A DNA stretch of 28,583 bases from a virus, in the IMG/VR virus record IMGVR_UViG_3300009160_000138, positions 1 through 28,583 of that record. The stretch is one strand, 5' to 3'. The notes beneath the pieces are model-generated. The model was given only the letters and a program-made list of their open reading frames with translations. It was not told where the DNA came from and did no database searches. The translations under genes and the position numbers were made by a program. Shown here one piece after another: positions 14,920 through 21,030 of the stretch (position 1 is the first letter of the stretch; each line of letters starts with the position of its first letter).

Positions 14920-16449
14920 TTAGTAAAACGCAGCTTTCTTGCTGCGAAAATATGTAATCTCATCTGGCTCATCCGACGGCAATCGGAGAAACCCGCCTTG
15001 ACGGAACCGCATCAGCGCAAGTGTCATGGAGTCAACCAAGTCGTCGTGTTCACCTGATGGGAACGAACCCACTTCGTCAACCAATTCTTCAGCCCACTGT
15101 GTGCGCGGTAGCCATACTTTTCCAGACGCAATTATGTCCGAGACCGAATTTAAACGGGCAATTTTGTCTTGGCCCCTACTGGGCGTGTACTCTTGCACCG
15201 GAATCCCCATCGCCCGTAACTCATAAATCAACGGCGCACCTGTTGCCTTTTTCTCAATCAACACGCTGTCCGGTTCCCACTCGCGGTACTCTGCAAGCAC
15301 ATCCCGCTTAAGCTCAACCCACTCAACCCGTTTCTTGTACGTGTTCAACAATATGATGTTTGGCGTTGAGTTGTCCTCATCATTAATAAACACCCCCCAC
15401 GTCGTGCCCGCCGAATAGTCAGCCCGCTGAGTTTTCTCAAACGCCGTGTCCCAAGCCTGCAAAATGTAATCACATTTCGGCGGATTCTCGGTATCCCACC
15501 ACTTCCACCAATCCCGTTTCACAATCGCCGACTCATTACCCACGGGGTTCTGCTGATACTGCGCCTGCCACTTGGAATTGGGCAACTCCTGCCGAAGCGC
15601 TTCTAACTCCGACAACTCCCAAAACTCTGGCCATAGGGGTTTACCCGAGGGCATGATGGCGGGAAACTCAATCACTTCCCACTGCTCCCCGCCCCGCGCT
15701 GCTGCCGCTTTAAGCACCTGACCCGTTAAATCCCGCTGCGCCCAGCGTGTCATAACGATCACAATTGCCCCGCCCGGCTGCAAACGCTGGCGCGGGCCTG
15801 ACGTATACCACTCCGTCACCTTATCAAACACATCTGGATTCGACGCAGCAAGCGCAGCTTCCTGTTCCGAGTGCGGATCATCAATAATCAGCAGGTTTGC
15901 ACCCTTCCCAGTGACCGTACCGCCCACACCAATCGCAAAATAATCGCCGCCTTTGCTCGTATTCCACCTTCCGGCGGCTTTTGAGTCCTGCTGAAGCTCC
16001 AAATTCGGAAAAATCCCCTTATAAGTCTCTGAATCAACCAAATTTCGCACTTTTCGACCAAAGCCAACGGCCAACTCACCCGTATTTGAGCTTTGAATCA
16101 CCTTCTTGTTGGGGTATTTACCTAAAAACCACGCTGGTAGCAGGTAAGACGCAAACTCCGACTTTGTATGACGGGGTGGCATGTTAATAATCAGCCTTTT
16201 ACACTCCCCGTTTACCACTCGCTCGAACGCATTGGCCATAATCTTGTGGTGACGCCCGCCGATAAACTCCGGCCAACACTTATTTACAAACCCCATGAAC
16301 GTATTTTGAGCAAGTTCCTTTTCTAGCATCTGCTCACGACGCTCTAAGTCCTGCAAAATAATCATTTTCTGCGAATCGGGCAGTTTCCCCAACTGCGCCA
16401 GCAAAGCTTTGAACTCTGGATCTAAAACATCAGACGCTTGCGTTGTCAT
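14920..16449 (-). CDS. terL: Terminase large subunit (packaging ATPase/nuclease)
   Basis: The start at 16449 has GAGGAA close upstream and overlaps the small terminase gene; the ATG at 16461 has no ribosome site. The ATPase domain has a Walker A-type loop INMPPRHTKSEFAS near residue 90-100, a Walker B LLIIDDPHSEQEA near 190, and a coupling segment IVIVMTRWAQRDLTGQVL. The nuclease (RNase H-like) domain carries ILQAWDTAFEKTQRADYSAG near residue 340 and DDLVDSMTLALMRF near 480, with aspartates at the metal-binding positions. At 509 residues the length is typical. It packages the genome into the prohead and cuts the concatemer. This is the most secure call in the window. Confidence 0.95.
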   Translation of the reverse strand: MTTQASDVLDPEFKALLAQLGKLPDSQKMIILQDLERREQMLEKELAQNTFMGFVNKCWPEFIGGRHHKIMANAFERVVNGECKRLIINMPPRHTKSEFASYLLPAWFLGKYPNKKVIQSSNTGELAVGFGRKVRNLVDSETYKGIFPNLELQQDSKAAGRWNTSKGGDYFAIGVGGTVTGKGANLLIIDDPHSEQEAALAASNPDVFDKVTEWYTSGPRQRLQPGGAIVIVMTRWAQRDLTGQVLKAAAARGGEQWEVIEFPAIMPSGKPLWPEFWELSELEALRQELPNSKWQAQYQQNPVGNESAIVKRDWWKWWDTENPPKCDYILQAWDTAFEKTQRADYSAGTTWGVFINDEDNSTPNIILLNTYKKRVEWVELKRDVLAEYREWEPDSVLIEKKATGAPLIYELRAMGIPVQEYTPSRGQDKIARLNSVSDIIASGKVWLPRTQWAEELVDEVGSFPSGEHDDLVDSMTLALMRFRQGGFLRLPSDEPDEITYFRSKKAAFY

Positions 16450-17152
16450 TTGGTTCCTCATCTGGTTCTACTGTTTCTAACCCCTCGTCGGGCTCTAGTA
16501 TCTCTGGCCTACCAAACGCAGCGGTCACATCAATCTCAACCGAAGGAACATCCACGGCATGCAGCCGCATCATCTTTCTGATCTTATCCTTAATTGCTTC
16601 GTCCAAGTCCGACACTTTGTTATAGGTGACCGTAATCTCTGTCTTCTCCGAAAACAAACCCACATCTGAAATCTTACCCAACATCTCTGCGGCCTTAATT
16701 TCAATCCTTGGGTCTCCGCAACTGGCCAAGTCGAGCAGCTTGTTCGTAACCACTAAGCGCATCTGCGCGGCGTCTGCAACAAACTGATTGTTGTACTCAT
16801 TGAGCATTGTGCCAATACGGGCAGCAACAGACGGGCGCTCCAGTGATACTGGATTCTTGTCAATTGTCAAAGAAAACGGGTTGGGTTTTTTTGGCCGACC
16901 ACCCTTATTTTTAGGCGGGGGGTCTTGCATAGCGGCGTTGTACTGCTGCTCCGCTAGAGTTGCAAAGTCCTTAAACACTTTGTCCGCGTCTTGCAGCGCA
17001 ATGTCATCTTCGTCAATTTGTGCACCCAATCCTTTTAGCACAGCGGCGGTGTTAGCCGCGATCTGCATGTTCTCGCGTAGGGTCGTTGCCCCCTCCGGCT
17101 CAAAGCTTTCCGGATAAGGTACAGTTTTTTCAGGTGTGATTCGTAGTGTCAT
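16430..17152 (-). CDS. Small terminase subunit (putative), 240 aa
   Basis: Placed first in the structural operon and overlapping the large terminase start by 20 nt, so a small terminase subunit is the natural reading. The protein has a disordered N-terminal third ending in KNKGGRPKKPNPFSLTID, a helical middle (VAARIGTMLNEYNNQFVADA, then MRLVVTNKLLDLASCGDPRI) and an acidic C-terminus (EPDEGLETVEPDEEPNDNAS). No helix-turn-helix is clear. An ATG at 17194 would add 14 residues but the 17152 start gives a natural N-terminus (MTLRITPEK); its ribosome site is weak (GGAG at 14 nt). Confidence rests on context more than on motif. Confidence 0.65.
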   Translation of the reverse strand: MTLRITPEKTVPYPESFEPEGATTLRENMQIAANTAAVLKGLGAQIDEDDIALQDADKVFKDFATLAEQQYNAAMQDPPPKNKGGRPKKPNPFSLTIDKNPVSLERPSVAARIGTMLNEYNNQFVADAAQMRLVVTNKLLDLASCGDPRIEIKAAEMLGKISDVGLFSEKTEITVTYNKVSDLDEAIKDKIRKMMRLHAVDVPSVEIDVTAAFGRPEILEPDEGLETVEPDEEPNDNASV

Positions 17153-17184
17153 AGAGGAAAAAGGCACTCCATGTGGATGGACGG

Positions 17185-17214
17185 AATGTAACACAAACTT
17201 AAAACCTCAGTCAA
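17185..17214 (-). promoter_or_regulatory. Candidate promoter of structural operon
   Basis: On the minus strand TTGACT (17214-17209) is followed after 18 bp by TACATT (17190-17185); the expected start near 17178 lies 25 nt before the small terminase ATG. The -35 matches five of six consensus bases and the -10 four of six. It is weak, which would fit a late promoter needing an activator. The tandem repeats at 17232-17370 lie 18-156 bp upstream of the -35. Confidence 0.4.
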
Positions 17215-17231
17215 CAACCCGTCTTGTTTGC

Positions 17232-17370
17232 AAAAATATATACCCCACCCGCTTTGCCCGAAAAATATATACCCCACCCGCTTTGCCCGAAAAATATATA
17301 CCCCACCCGCCTTGCCCGAAAAATATCTATGCCCGCCTTGCCCGAAAAATATCTATGCCCGCCTTGCCCG
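17232..17370. repeat. Five tandem AT/GC repeats (3 x 29 bp, 2 x 26 bp)
   Basis: Three 29-bp units at 17232-17260, 17261-17289 and 17290-17318 read AAAAATATATACCCCACCCG followed by CTTTGCCCG (the third has CCTTGCCCG). Two 26-bp units at 17319-17344 and 17345-17370 read AAAAATATCTATGCCCG followed by CCTTGCCCG. There are no spacers, so this is not a CRISPR array. The units alternate an A/T-rich half and a C-rich half with an almost constant period, like iterons or activator sites. They lie in the divergent region between the two transcription arms. All three forward frames are open through the array, which produces misleading short open frames. Confidence 0.9.
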
Positions 17371-17756
17371 CTCGGGTACCTTGACGGGGGGTGTTCCTAT
17401 ATTGAGGGGGGTGGGGTAAACCCTAGCCAAATTTATTTTTATGGGGGCGATTTTAATTTTTGCTAATCGTTTGTGCAGAACACTGTGTATTGTCTGGGGT
17501 TGCTTGCAGACCACAATTTGGGGGGTGCACTACGGGTGGTGTTCGCGGCTTGTCGTTTTTTAAAACCCGCTAGTCTAGGATGAGGCTGAGTGTTTGATGA
17601 ACCACCGATCTACGATGAGGCTTAGGATCGAATTTTTTTAGGGCGTTTTGTCCACTGCGATTAGAATCCATTGTCATTCAACCTCTGTGGAAAATTACCC
17701 TAAAAGATATCACAATGGTATTATACATACATGGGGAAAGCGATCACTGACCCCTG
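17371..17756. other. Gene-free part of divergent control region
   Basis: No gene was found in either strand. It contains G-rich runs (GGGGGGTGGGGT near 17405 and GGGGGGTGCA near 17520), a 17-bp imperfect direct repeat (17574-17590 TCTAGGATGAGGCTGAG and 17619-17635 TCTACGATGAGGCTTAG, two differences, 45 bp apart) and a candidate extended -10 promoter at 17716-17724. The spacing and repeats suggest protein-binding sites, but no known motif is matched. Confidence 0.6.
17716..17724 (+). promoter_or_regulatory. Candidate extended -10 promoter for right arm
   Basis: TGGTATTAT fits the extended -10 pattern (TGnTATAAT with one change) without a clear -35. It lies about 100 nt ahead of the first right-arm gene (ATG at 17826) and ahead of the first dyad (17757-17787). 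The predicted start near 17731 would leave a leader containing the dyad. Evidence is limited to this match. Confidence 0.35.
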
Positions 17757-17787
17757 CGGATACATCGACACGTTGTCGATATGTCCG
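17757..17787. promoter_or_regulatory. Dyad element 1 (YGGACNNATCGACA half-sites)
   Basis: Left arm CGGATACATCGACA, spacer CGT, right arm the reverse complement of CGGACATATCGACA. The two arms agree at 12 of 14 positions. It lies in the leader of the first right-arm gene, 38 nt upstream of its ATG, directly before a CTTTATTGGAG ribosome-site leader. Confidence 0.85.
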
Positions 17788-17825
17788 CGACAATCATGTC
17801 AACCCTCTTTATTGGAGAAAAGATC

Positions 17826-18512
17826 ATGGCTTCTGTTAACACTGTTGCGACATCTGCTGTCGCTGTCGCTGTCGTTTCGATGATTGGCGATCGTCCTGCT
17901 GTCGAGTTGCAGGATACGATCTTCTGCATTGGCGAAGAAACCCTTGCGGCTGAGAAAATGCTCGAACGCGGGGAGGAATTGCTTGATACTCTGGCGGGCA
18001 ATATGTTCGATATTGTCAAAGATTTGCCTTACGATCAATTCATGATTGTTCGGGACTTCTACAAGGCGGGCGTGATCGACAAGGGCCGCACTGATGACGC
18101 GGCGCAGAAAATGTTTGAGCGAACTTGTACTCGCATGGCGAAGCTGTTCACAGTAAAAGACCCTGAGACGGGCGTCGCTGTAGCATGGAAAAAGCCTGTG
18201 TCTGTTAGTCCTGATGCGGTTCGTAAGGCGGCAAAGCGGGCTGATGAAATCGCAAAGCTGGCGACTGTCAGCGATGGCGAATTGGTCGATATGCGTGATG
18301 CGTTGCTTCGCAAGGCTGACTCTAAGTCGATTGCTCAAGCTCAGAAACTGGCGAAAGAGGTCGATCGTCGCAATGCGGATTCGCTGGAAGTCGAAAAGGC
18401 TACGAGAAAAATGATGGTCGACAAGATCATCTCTAGAGTTAAGGAACTCGGCAAAGCGGGCACTGAGGATGCCGACACTCTGCTACTCAACACGCTGGCA
18501 ATGCTCGGCTAA
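17826..18512 (+). CDS. Unknown early protein, helical, 228 aa
   Basis: First gene of the right arm. The ATG at 17826 has GGAG 9 nt upstream in the conserved TTTATTGGAG leader; upstream in-frame ATGs lie in the dyad and leader. The protein starts MASVNTVATSAVAVAVVSMI (an alanine/valine-rich but not membrane-like opening) and is mostly helical afterwards, with PYDQFMIVRDFYKAGVIDKG, VSVSPDAVRKAAKRADEIAK and a C-terminal helix VDKIISRVKELGKAGTEDAD. No cysteine pair or enzyme motif is visible. Its place at the head of the arm, between dyads 1 and 2, suggests an abundant early protein such as a host-takeover or DNA-binding factor; that is inference. Confidence 0.8.
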   Translation: MASVNTVATSAVAVAVVSMIGDRPAVELQDTIFCIGEETLAAEKMLERGEELLDTLAGNMFDIVKDLPYDQFMIVRDFYKAGVIDKGRTDDAAQKMFERTCTRMAKLFTVKDPETGVAVAWKKPVSVSPDAVRKAAKRADEIAKLATVSDGELVDMRDALLRKADSKSIAQAQKLAKEVDRRNADSLEVEKATRKMMVDKIISRVKELGKAGTEDADTLLLNTLAMLG

Positions 18513-18518
18513 ACCCAC

Positions 18519-18550
18519 CGGACACATCGTCAATCCTGTCGATGTGTCCA
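18519..18550. promoter_or_regulatory. Dyad element 2
   Basis: Left arm CGGACACATCGTCA, spacer ATCC, right arm reverse complement of TGGACACATCGACA: 12 of 14 positions agree. It shares the core ATCGTCAATCCTGTCGAT with element 4. It lies 7 nt after the stop of the first gene and 22 nt before the next ATG. Confidence 0.85.
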
Positions 18551-18572
18551 TCTTGTCTTACTGGAGAATACA

Positions 18573-18803
18573 ATGCGAATCGAAATGATCAATAAAGTCT
18601 GGCCCACTGTTACGGCCAAAGTCGTGCATAACCAATACGGGACTCTGATTGTCCTGACGGGCAAGAATTCCAAGGTGGTCGCGAATCACCTTGCCCGAGA
18701 GAATTACTTGAACGGCGATACCGATACCGAATGGCGCGATGTGCGCCACGGGCTTGGCTACGCTGTGCCGCTGTACAACAACCCACTGTCAGAGATTCTC
18801 TGA
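18573..18803 (+). CDS. Unknown small protein, 76 aa
   Basis: A 76-residue protein (MRIEMINKVWPTVTAKVVHN, then YGTLIVLTGKNSKVVANHLA and a C-terminal GLGYAVPLYNNPLSEIL). It is mixed strand and helix, soluble, with no recognisable motif. CTGGAGA lies 7 nt before the ATG in the conserved leader type of this arm. A very strong terminator begins 17 nt after its stop, so this is the end of the first right-arm transcription unit. Function is unknown. Confidence 0.78.
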   Translation: MRIEMINKVWPTVTAKVVHNQYGTLIVLTGKNSKVVANHLARENYLNGDTDTEWRDVRHGLGYAVPLYNNPLSEIL

Positions 18804-18820
18804 TTCGCTTCGCTCGCTTC

Positions 18821-18854
18821 GCCCGCTACGCTTCGGCGTAGCGGGCTTTTTTTT
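18821..18854 (+). terminator. Strong rho-independent terminator ending first early unit
   Basis: GCCCGCTACGC (18821-18831), loop TTCG, then GCGTAGCGGGC (18836-18846): an 11-bp perfect stem, followed by eight T. It follows the 76-residue gene and closes the unit begun at 17826. This is the most stable hairpin of the window and marks the edge of the gene-free region. Confidence 0.95.
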
Positions 18855-18937
18855 GGTCTCGCGGTGGCTCCGCCCGCCGCGCCCGCGCGATAGTAGTTCT
18901 CGTAACGGGGTAGTGTTTGAGCATCTGGGGAGTCTTT

Positions 18938-18953
18938 TGTTTCACGTGGAACA
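18938..18953. promoter_or_regulatory. parS-like site (TGTTTCACGTGGAACA)
   Basis: The 16-mer TGTTTCACGTGGAACA is one base from the widely conserved bacterial parS TGTTTCACGTGAAACA and also one base from the alternative palindrome TGTTCCACGTGGAACA. The central CACGTG and flanking GTT...AAC, the bases ParB reads, are kept. A 16-bp match of this quality is not expected by chance in 28 kb. It lies in non-coding DNA 40 bp before dyad 3. No parA or parB gene occurs in the window, so a host ParB or a protein encoded elsewhere in the genome would be the reader. Confidence 0.8.
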
Positions 18954-18993
18954 TTGTCAGTTTGAGCAACGGAATAGTCCCCGGCGGGCGGCG

Positions 18994-19024
18994 CGGACAA
19001 GTCGACATGGTGACGATGTGTCCG
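18994..19024. promoter_or_regulatory. Dyad element 3
   Basis: Left arm CGGACAAGTCGACA, spacer TGG, right arm reverse complement of CGGACACATCGTCA: 11 of 14 positions agree. Unlike the other copies it is not next to a gene start; it lies within the 766-bp non-coding region, near the parS-like site. Confidence 0.82.
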
Positions 19025-19336
19025 TACGATAGTAGTTCCGGAGTGAGGAGGGCTAGGCCCGCGATGCTCGCCTAGTGTCGTAATAGTCGAGAAATGAGCG
19101 GGATTAGTGACTTTTCATACACTAATCAAAAGCCGCGCTCTTATTAGTGCACTGCAACATTTAACCCCATCTCGCCCGATTCGTAATGTAAGAATCACCA
19201 AAAAAGTGCGTGCGGATTAGGACATATCATTAAGCACCTATTTCTTACATGAACTTCTTACACGGGATTTTTGCAACTCCTTGATTTTATTGGGCTTCTC
19301 TCTCTATCTCTATCTTTTTAAATAAATAATAATGAG

Positions 19337-19458
19337 CAGCTTCACTTTTTTTAGAAACAGGGAGAGAAGTTTTTTTCTTCCTCGGGACTGAGCCGCGAGC
19401 GGGCAACGCGGGCGAAGAAATCCCCTTTCTCTCCCAATTCCTAAAAATCGTGAAGCTG
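19337..19458. repeat. Long imperfect inverted repeat (32-bp arms)
   Basis: Left arm 19337-19368 and right arm 19427-19458 pair at 27 of 32 positions: outer CAGCTTCAC/GTGAAGCTG and inner GGGAGAGAA/TTCTCTCCC are exact, with a T-rich/A-rich middle. The 58-base loop contains GCCGCGAGCGGGCAACGCGG and could fold further. No T-tract follows, so this is not a terminator. It could be a cruciform of a replication origin or a structured RNA; it is upstream of the promoter at 19493, so the transcript from that promoter does not include it. Confidence 0.75.
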
Positions 19459-19492
19459 TTCGTTACATATTACATTTATTTAGCCAAACCCC

Positions 19493-19521
19493 TTGACATC
19501 CCTCTGTACAGCCCATATCAT
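19493..19521 (+). promoter_or_regulatory. Sigma-70 promoter for HNH-like gene
   Basis: TTGACA at 19493-19498, 17-bp spacer, TATCAT at 19516-19521; the start is expected near 19528. The inverted TGTAAGAA pair at 19532-19552 lies just downstream of the start and would act as an operator. The leader to the ATG at 19621 is about 90 nt. Confidence 0.72.
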
Positions 19522-19620
19522 ACCCTTGGACTGTAAGAAGTTCGTGTAAGATAGTCACTCTTAATGAAAGGTTGCTATCCGCACTGAAAATTTAAATGTA
19601 ACATTGCTACCGGAAAAATT

Positions 19621-20343
19621 ATGACCCGCAAACTCAAATTCGGCAACGCCGACGACCTCATCGACAATTGTAAGATAACCGAGGGCTGCTTCGTTTGGAA
19701 GCCAAAACACGGATTTCTTATAGATAACCCATGTCTGTCCCCCCTTTCGCCCCTTGCTGTTGCCCTGCAAACCAACTCCGTTGCACGTCTCCTGTTCATC
19801 ACCTGTCGGTTCCTGCCCGCATCGGGACGGCTCGTGAAGTGGTGCACAACCAAGAGTTGCGTCAACCCCTACCATTTTTCCGAGGGCCGTAAGATTGTCG
19901 ACTACCGCCTAAAAACAGGCGAGCGAGACGGGACAGGTTTTTTCACCGACCTCTTACCCGAGCAAGAATCAATCCGCCACCTGCTTCCACCTGTCAAGGT
20001 AATCCAGCAAGCGGGCCCGACCAACCCCGCAACGGTTAAGCTGTTAATCACCGCCGCCATGCAAGCGGGCTTTGATTGCCAGAAGCTATCGGCCTCCAAA
20101 CTTCAACAGAAAATATCCAACGCGCACCGACTCAAACAACCAGACGGTGAACCCGCTACGCCCGCCCTCATCCTATCCAGTCGCTTAGCACCACGCCGCG
20201 TCGAACGCACTGAGGAAGAGGAAGAAGCCCTTAAGAAAGAATCGCACGACTTCCTCAACCAAGACATCTTTGCCCAGATCGAAGCCCGCAAAAAGGCCAA
20301 GCTCCGCAAGATGGTCGACGATTGGGACACAGATGCTAAATGA
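19621..20343 (+). CDS. Degenerate HNH-like DNA-binding protein, 240 aa
   Basis: Residues 20-90 have the layout of an HNH zinc-binding homing domain: GCFVWKPKHGF near 22-32, a hydrophobic helix VARLLFITCRFL near 54-65, and WCTTKSCVNPYHF at 74-86, which matches the CxxxxCvNPxHL pattern. The first catalytic histidine (the usual H of 'AHRxxY' or 'xHxC') is absent, so nuclease activity is doubtful while zinc binding and DNA binding remain likely. The rest is helical, with an acid run (ERTEEEEEALKKESHDFLNQ) and a basic C-terminus. No clear ribosome site: CCGGAAAAATT precedes the ATG. As the only gene after the non-coding region, it may be the regulator or initiator acting on it. Confidence 0.6.
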   Translation: MTRKLKFGNADDLIDNCKITEGCFVWKPKHGFLIDNPCLSPLSPLAVALQTNSVARLLFITCRFLPASGRLVKWCTTKSCVNPYHFSEGRKIVDYRLKTGERDGTGFFTDLLPEQESIRHLLPPVKVIQQAGPTNPATVKLLITAAMQAGFDCQKLSASKLQQKISNAHRLKQPDGEPATPALILSSRLAPRRVERTEEEEEALKKESHDFLNQDIFAQIEARKKAKLRKMVDDWDTDAK

Positions 20344-20374
20344 CGGACACTGCATCCAAACTGCGGACACCCCC

Positions 20375-20403
20375 TTGACAAAGTCTAATATGTATGCTAT
20401 AAT
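20375..20403 (+). promoter_or_regulatory. Perfect-consensus sigma-70 promoter with overlapping operator
   Basis: TTGACA at 20375-20380, 17-bp spacer, TATAAT at 20398-20403: a full consensus. Directly overlapping the last three bases of the -10, the sequence AATGTAC-TTT-GTACATT (20401-20417) is a perfect 7-bp inverted repeat, centred near the expected start site (about 20410). It is well placed to block open-complex formation when bound by a dimeric repressor. Confidence 0.88.
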
Positions 20404-20417
20404 GTACTTTGTACATT
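20401..20417. promoter_or_regulatory. Operator-like palindrome AATGTAC-TTT-GTACATT
   Basis: A perfect 7-bp inverted repeat with a 3-bp spacer that covers the -10 edge and start of the promoter at 20375. No other exact copy was noticed in the window. The position is that of a classical repressor operator; the protein that reads it is unknown. Confidence 0.6.
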
Positions 20418-20455
20418 AGATAAGTTAGCTTATGTGTACAGCGTCCTTGGTGGCT

Positions 20456-20487
20456 CGGACTTATCGTCAATCCTGTCGATCTGTCCG
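20456..20487. promoter_or_regulatory. Dyad element 4
   Basis: Left arm CGGACTTATCGTCA, spacer ATCC, right arm reverse complement of CGGACAGATCGACA: 11 of 14 positions agree. It lies about 45 nt downstream of the start predicted for the 20375 promoter and 31 nt before the ATG at 20519, within the leader. Confidence 0.85.
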
Positions 20488-20518
20488 ACCACATTGTTCC
20501 TTCTTTATTGGAGTCTCT

Positions 20519-20818
20519 ATGTTCACATCTGACGAACACAACGCCCGTCTCATTGCCAAGTGCAAGCCCATCATTGAGTTGCATCTCAACCACCTCATCA
20601 CCGACTACGAGTTGCTCAACCAACTCGCCCGCATAGCGGGCGAAGCGTTCATCCCGAACGTCAACACCTTTGACGAGAACACGGGCCTGAAGTACACGCC
20701 CGCTATGGTGATGGAATACATCAACAAGAAGCAAGCGGAGTTTCTTTTCGACGCTTCCGCGCTCGTTGTGCCGTTCCGTGCGCCTCGCTCCCTTAGCGTT
20801 GTTAAGGGGCAGGTATGA
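20519..20818 (+). CDS. Unknown protein, 99 aa
   Basis: The ATG at 20519 follows TTCTTTATTGGAGTCTCT with GGAG 6 nt upstream; an earlier in-frame ATG at 20432 lies upstream of the dyad and is unlikely. The protein (MFTSDEHNARLIAKCKPIIE, then LHLNHLITDYELLNQLARIA and a middle FIPNVNTFDENTGLKY) is helical and soluble, with a basic proline-containing C-terminus ending SLSVVKGQV. No motif was recognised. First gene of the operon from the consensus promoter. Confidence 0.78.
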   Translation: MFTSDEHNARLIAKCKPIIELHLNHLITDYELLNQLARIAGEAFIPNVNTFDENTGLKYTPAMVMEYINKKQAEFLFDASALVVPFRAPRSLSVVKGQV

Positions 20819-21030
20819 ACTGGAACTACAGAATCGTAAACTGCAAGTCAGAAAACGGTGGTGATGACTGGTATTGCTTGCAGGAAGTTTTCTACGACAG
20901 CAAGGGTAAACCCACCAGTTACAGCGACCCGTCCACAGGCTCAGAAGATATGGAGTCTTTGAAATGGGTCTTCGAGAAGATAAACATGGCAATGACCAAA
21001 CTGCCACTCCAAGAGGAGGACTTCAAATGA
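20815..21030 (+). CDS. Small phage protein (MNWNYRIV type), 71 aa
   Basis: A 71-residue protein (MNWNYRIVNCKSENGGDDWY at the start, then CLQEVFYDSKGKPTSYSDPS and a C-terminal helix). Its start overlaps the previous stop by ATGA. The N-terminal W/Y-rich strand followed by EVFYDxxGKPTxYS is a pattern I know from small phage and bacterial proteins of unknown function, where it precedes an acidic helix. Translational coupling suggests it works with its neighbour. No enzyme residue is visible. Confidence 0.78.
   Translation: MNWNYRIVNCKSENGGDDWYCLQEVFYDSKGKPTSYSDPSTGSEDMESLKWVFEKINMAMTKLPLQEEDFK

Larger units (their letters stand above)
19187..19552. repeat. Iteron-like TGTAAGAA words flanking A/T-rich DNA
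   Basis: TGTAAGAA occurs on the plus strand at 19187-19194 and 19532-19539, as its complement TTCTTACA at 19242-19249 and 19255-19262, and in a one-base variant TGTAAGAT at 19545-19552. Moreover 19244-19262 (CTTACATGAACTTCTTACA) and 19532-19550 form a 19-bp inverted pair with a single mismatch. They bracket the A/T-rich tract and hairpin, and the last pair sits just downstream of the promoter start. Binding by an initiator or repressor is the likely use. Confidence 0.7.
18855..19620. other. 766-bp gene-free region, candidate replication/partition locus
   Basis: No open frame of convincing coding character lies here. In order it holds a GC-rich start (18855-18890), the repeat CGATAGTAGTTC at 18888-18899 and 19027-19038, a parS-like 16-mer (18938-18953), dyad 3 (18994-19024), a small inverted repeat CTAGGC/GCCTAG (19053-19075), GATTAGTG/CACTAATC (19102-19127), TGTAAGAA iterons, an A/T-rich tract near 19306-19334, a long hairpin (19337-19458) and a sigma-70 promoter (19493-19521). 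The clustering of dyads, iterons and A/T-rich DNA is what an origin looks like; no proof of replication activity is available from sequence. Confidence 0.6.

Noticed and set aside
17232-17370. Possible CRISPR array
   Set aside because: Units are adjacent with no spacers and differ in length (29 and 26 bp), so they are tandem repeats.
17136-17466. Three overlapping plus-strand open frames of 60-80 residues across the tandem repeat array
   Set aside because: They result from a repeat lacking stop codons in any frame; no ribosome site, and the translated sequence is just the repeat (KYIPHPxCPKN) in three frames.
19220-19234. Isolated GGACATATCATTAA resembling a dyad half-site
   Set aside because: Only GGACATATC matches and there is no partner half nearby.
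20343-20371. Two CGGACAC words near each other
   Set aside because: They are direct, not inverted, and lack the ATCGACA part, so not a dyad copy.
20336-21007. 223-residue minus-strand frame over the consensus promoter and early genes
   Set aside because: It crosses a promoter, a dyad and well-supported small plus-strand genes; arginine/serine-rich shadow translation.
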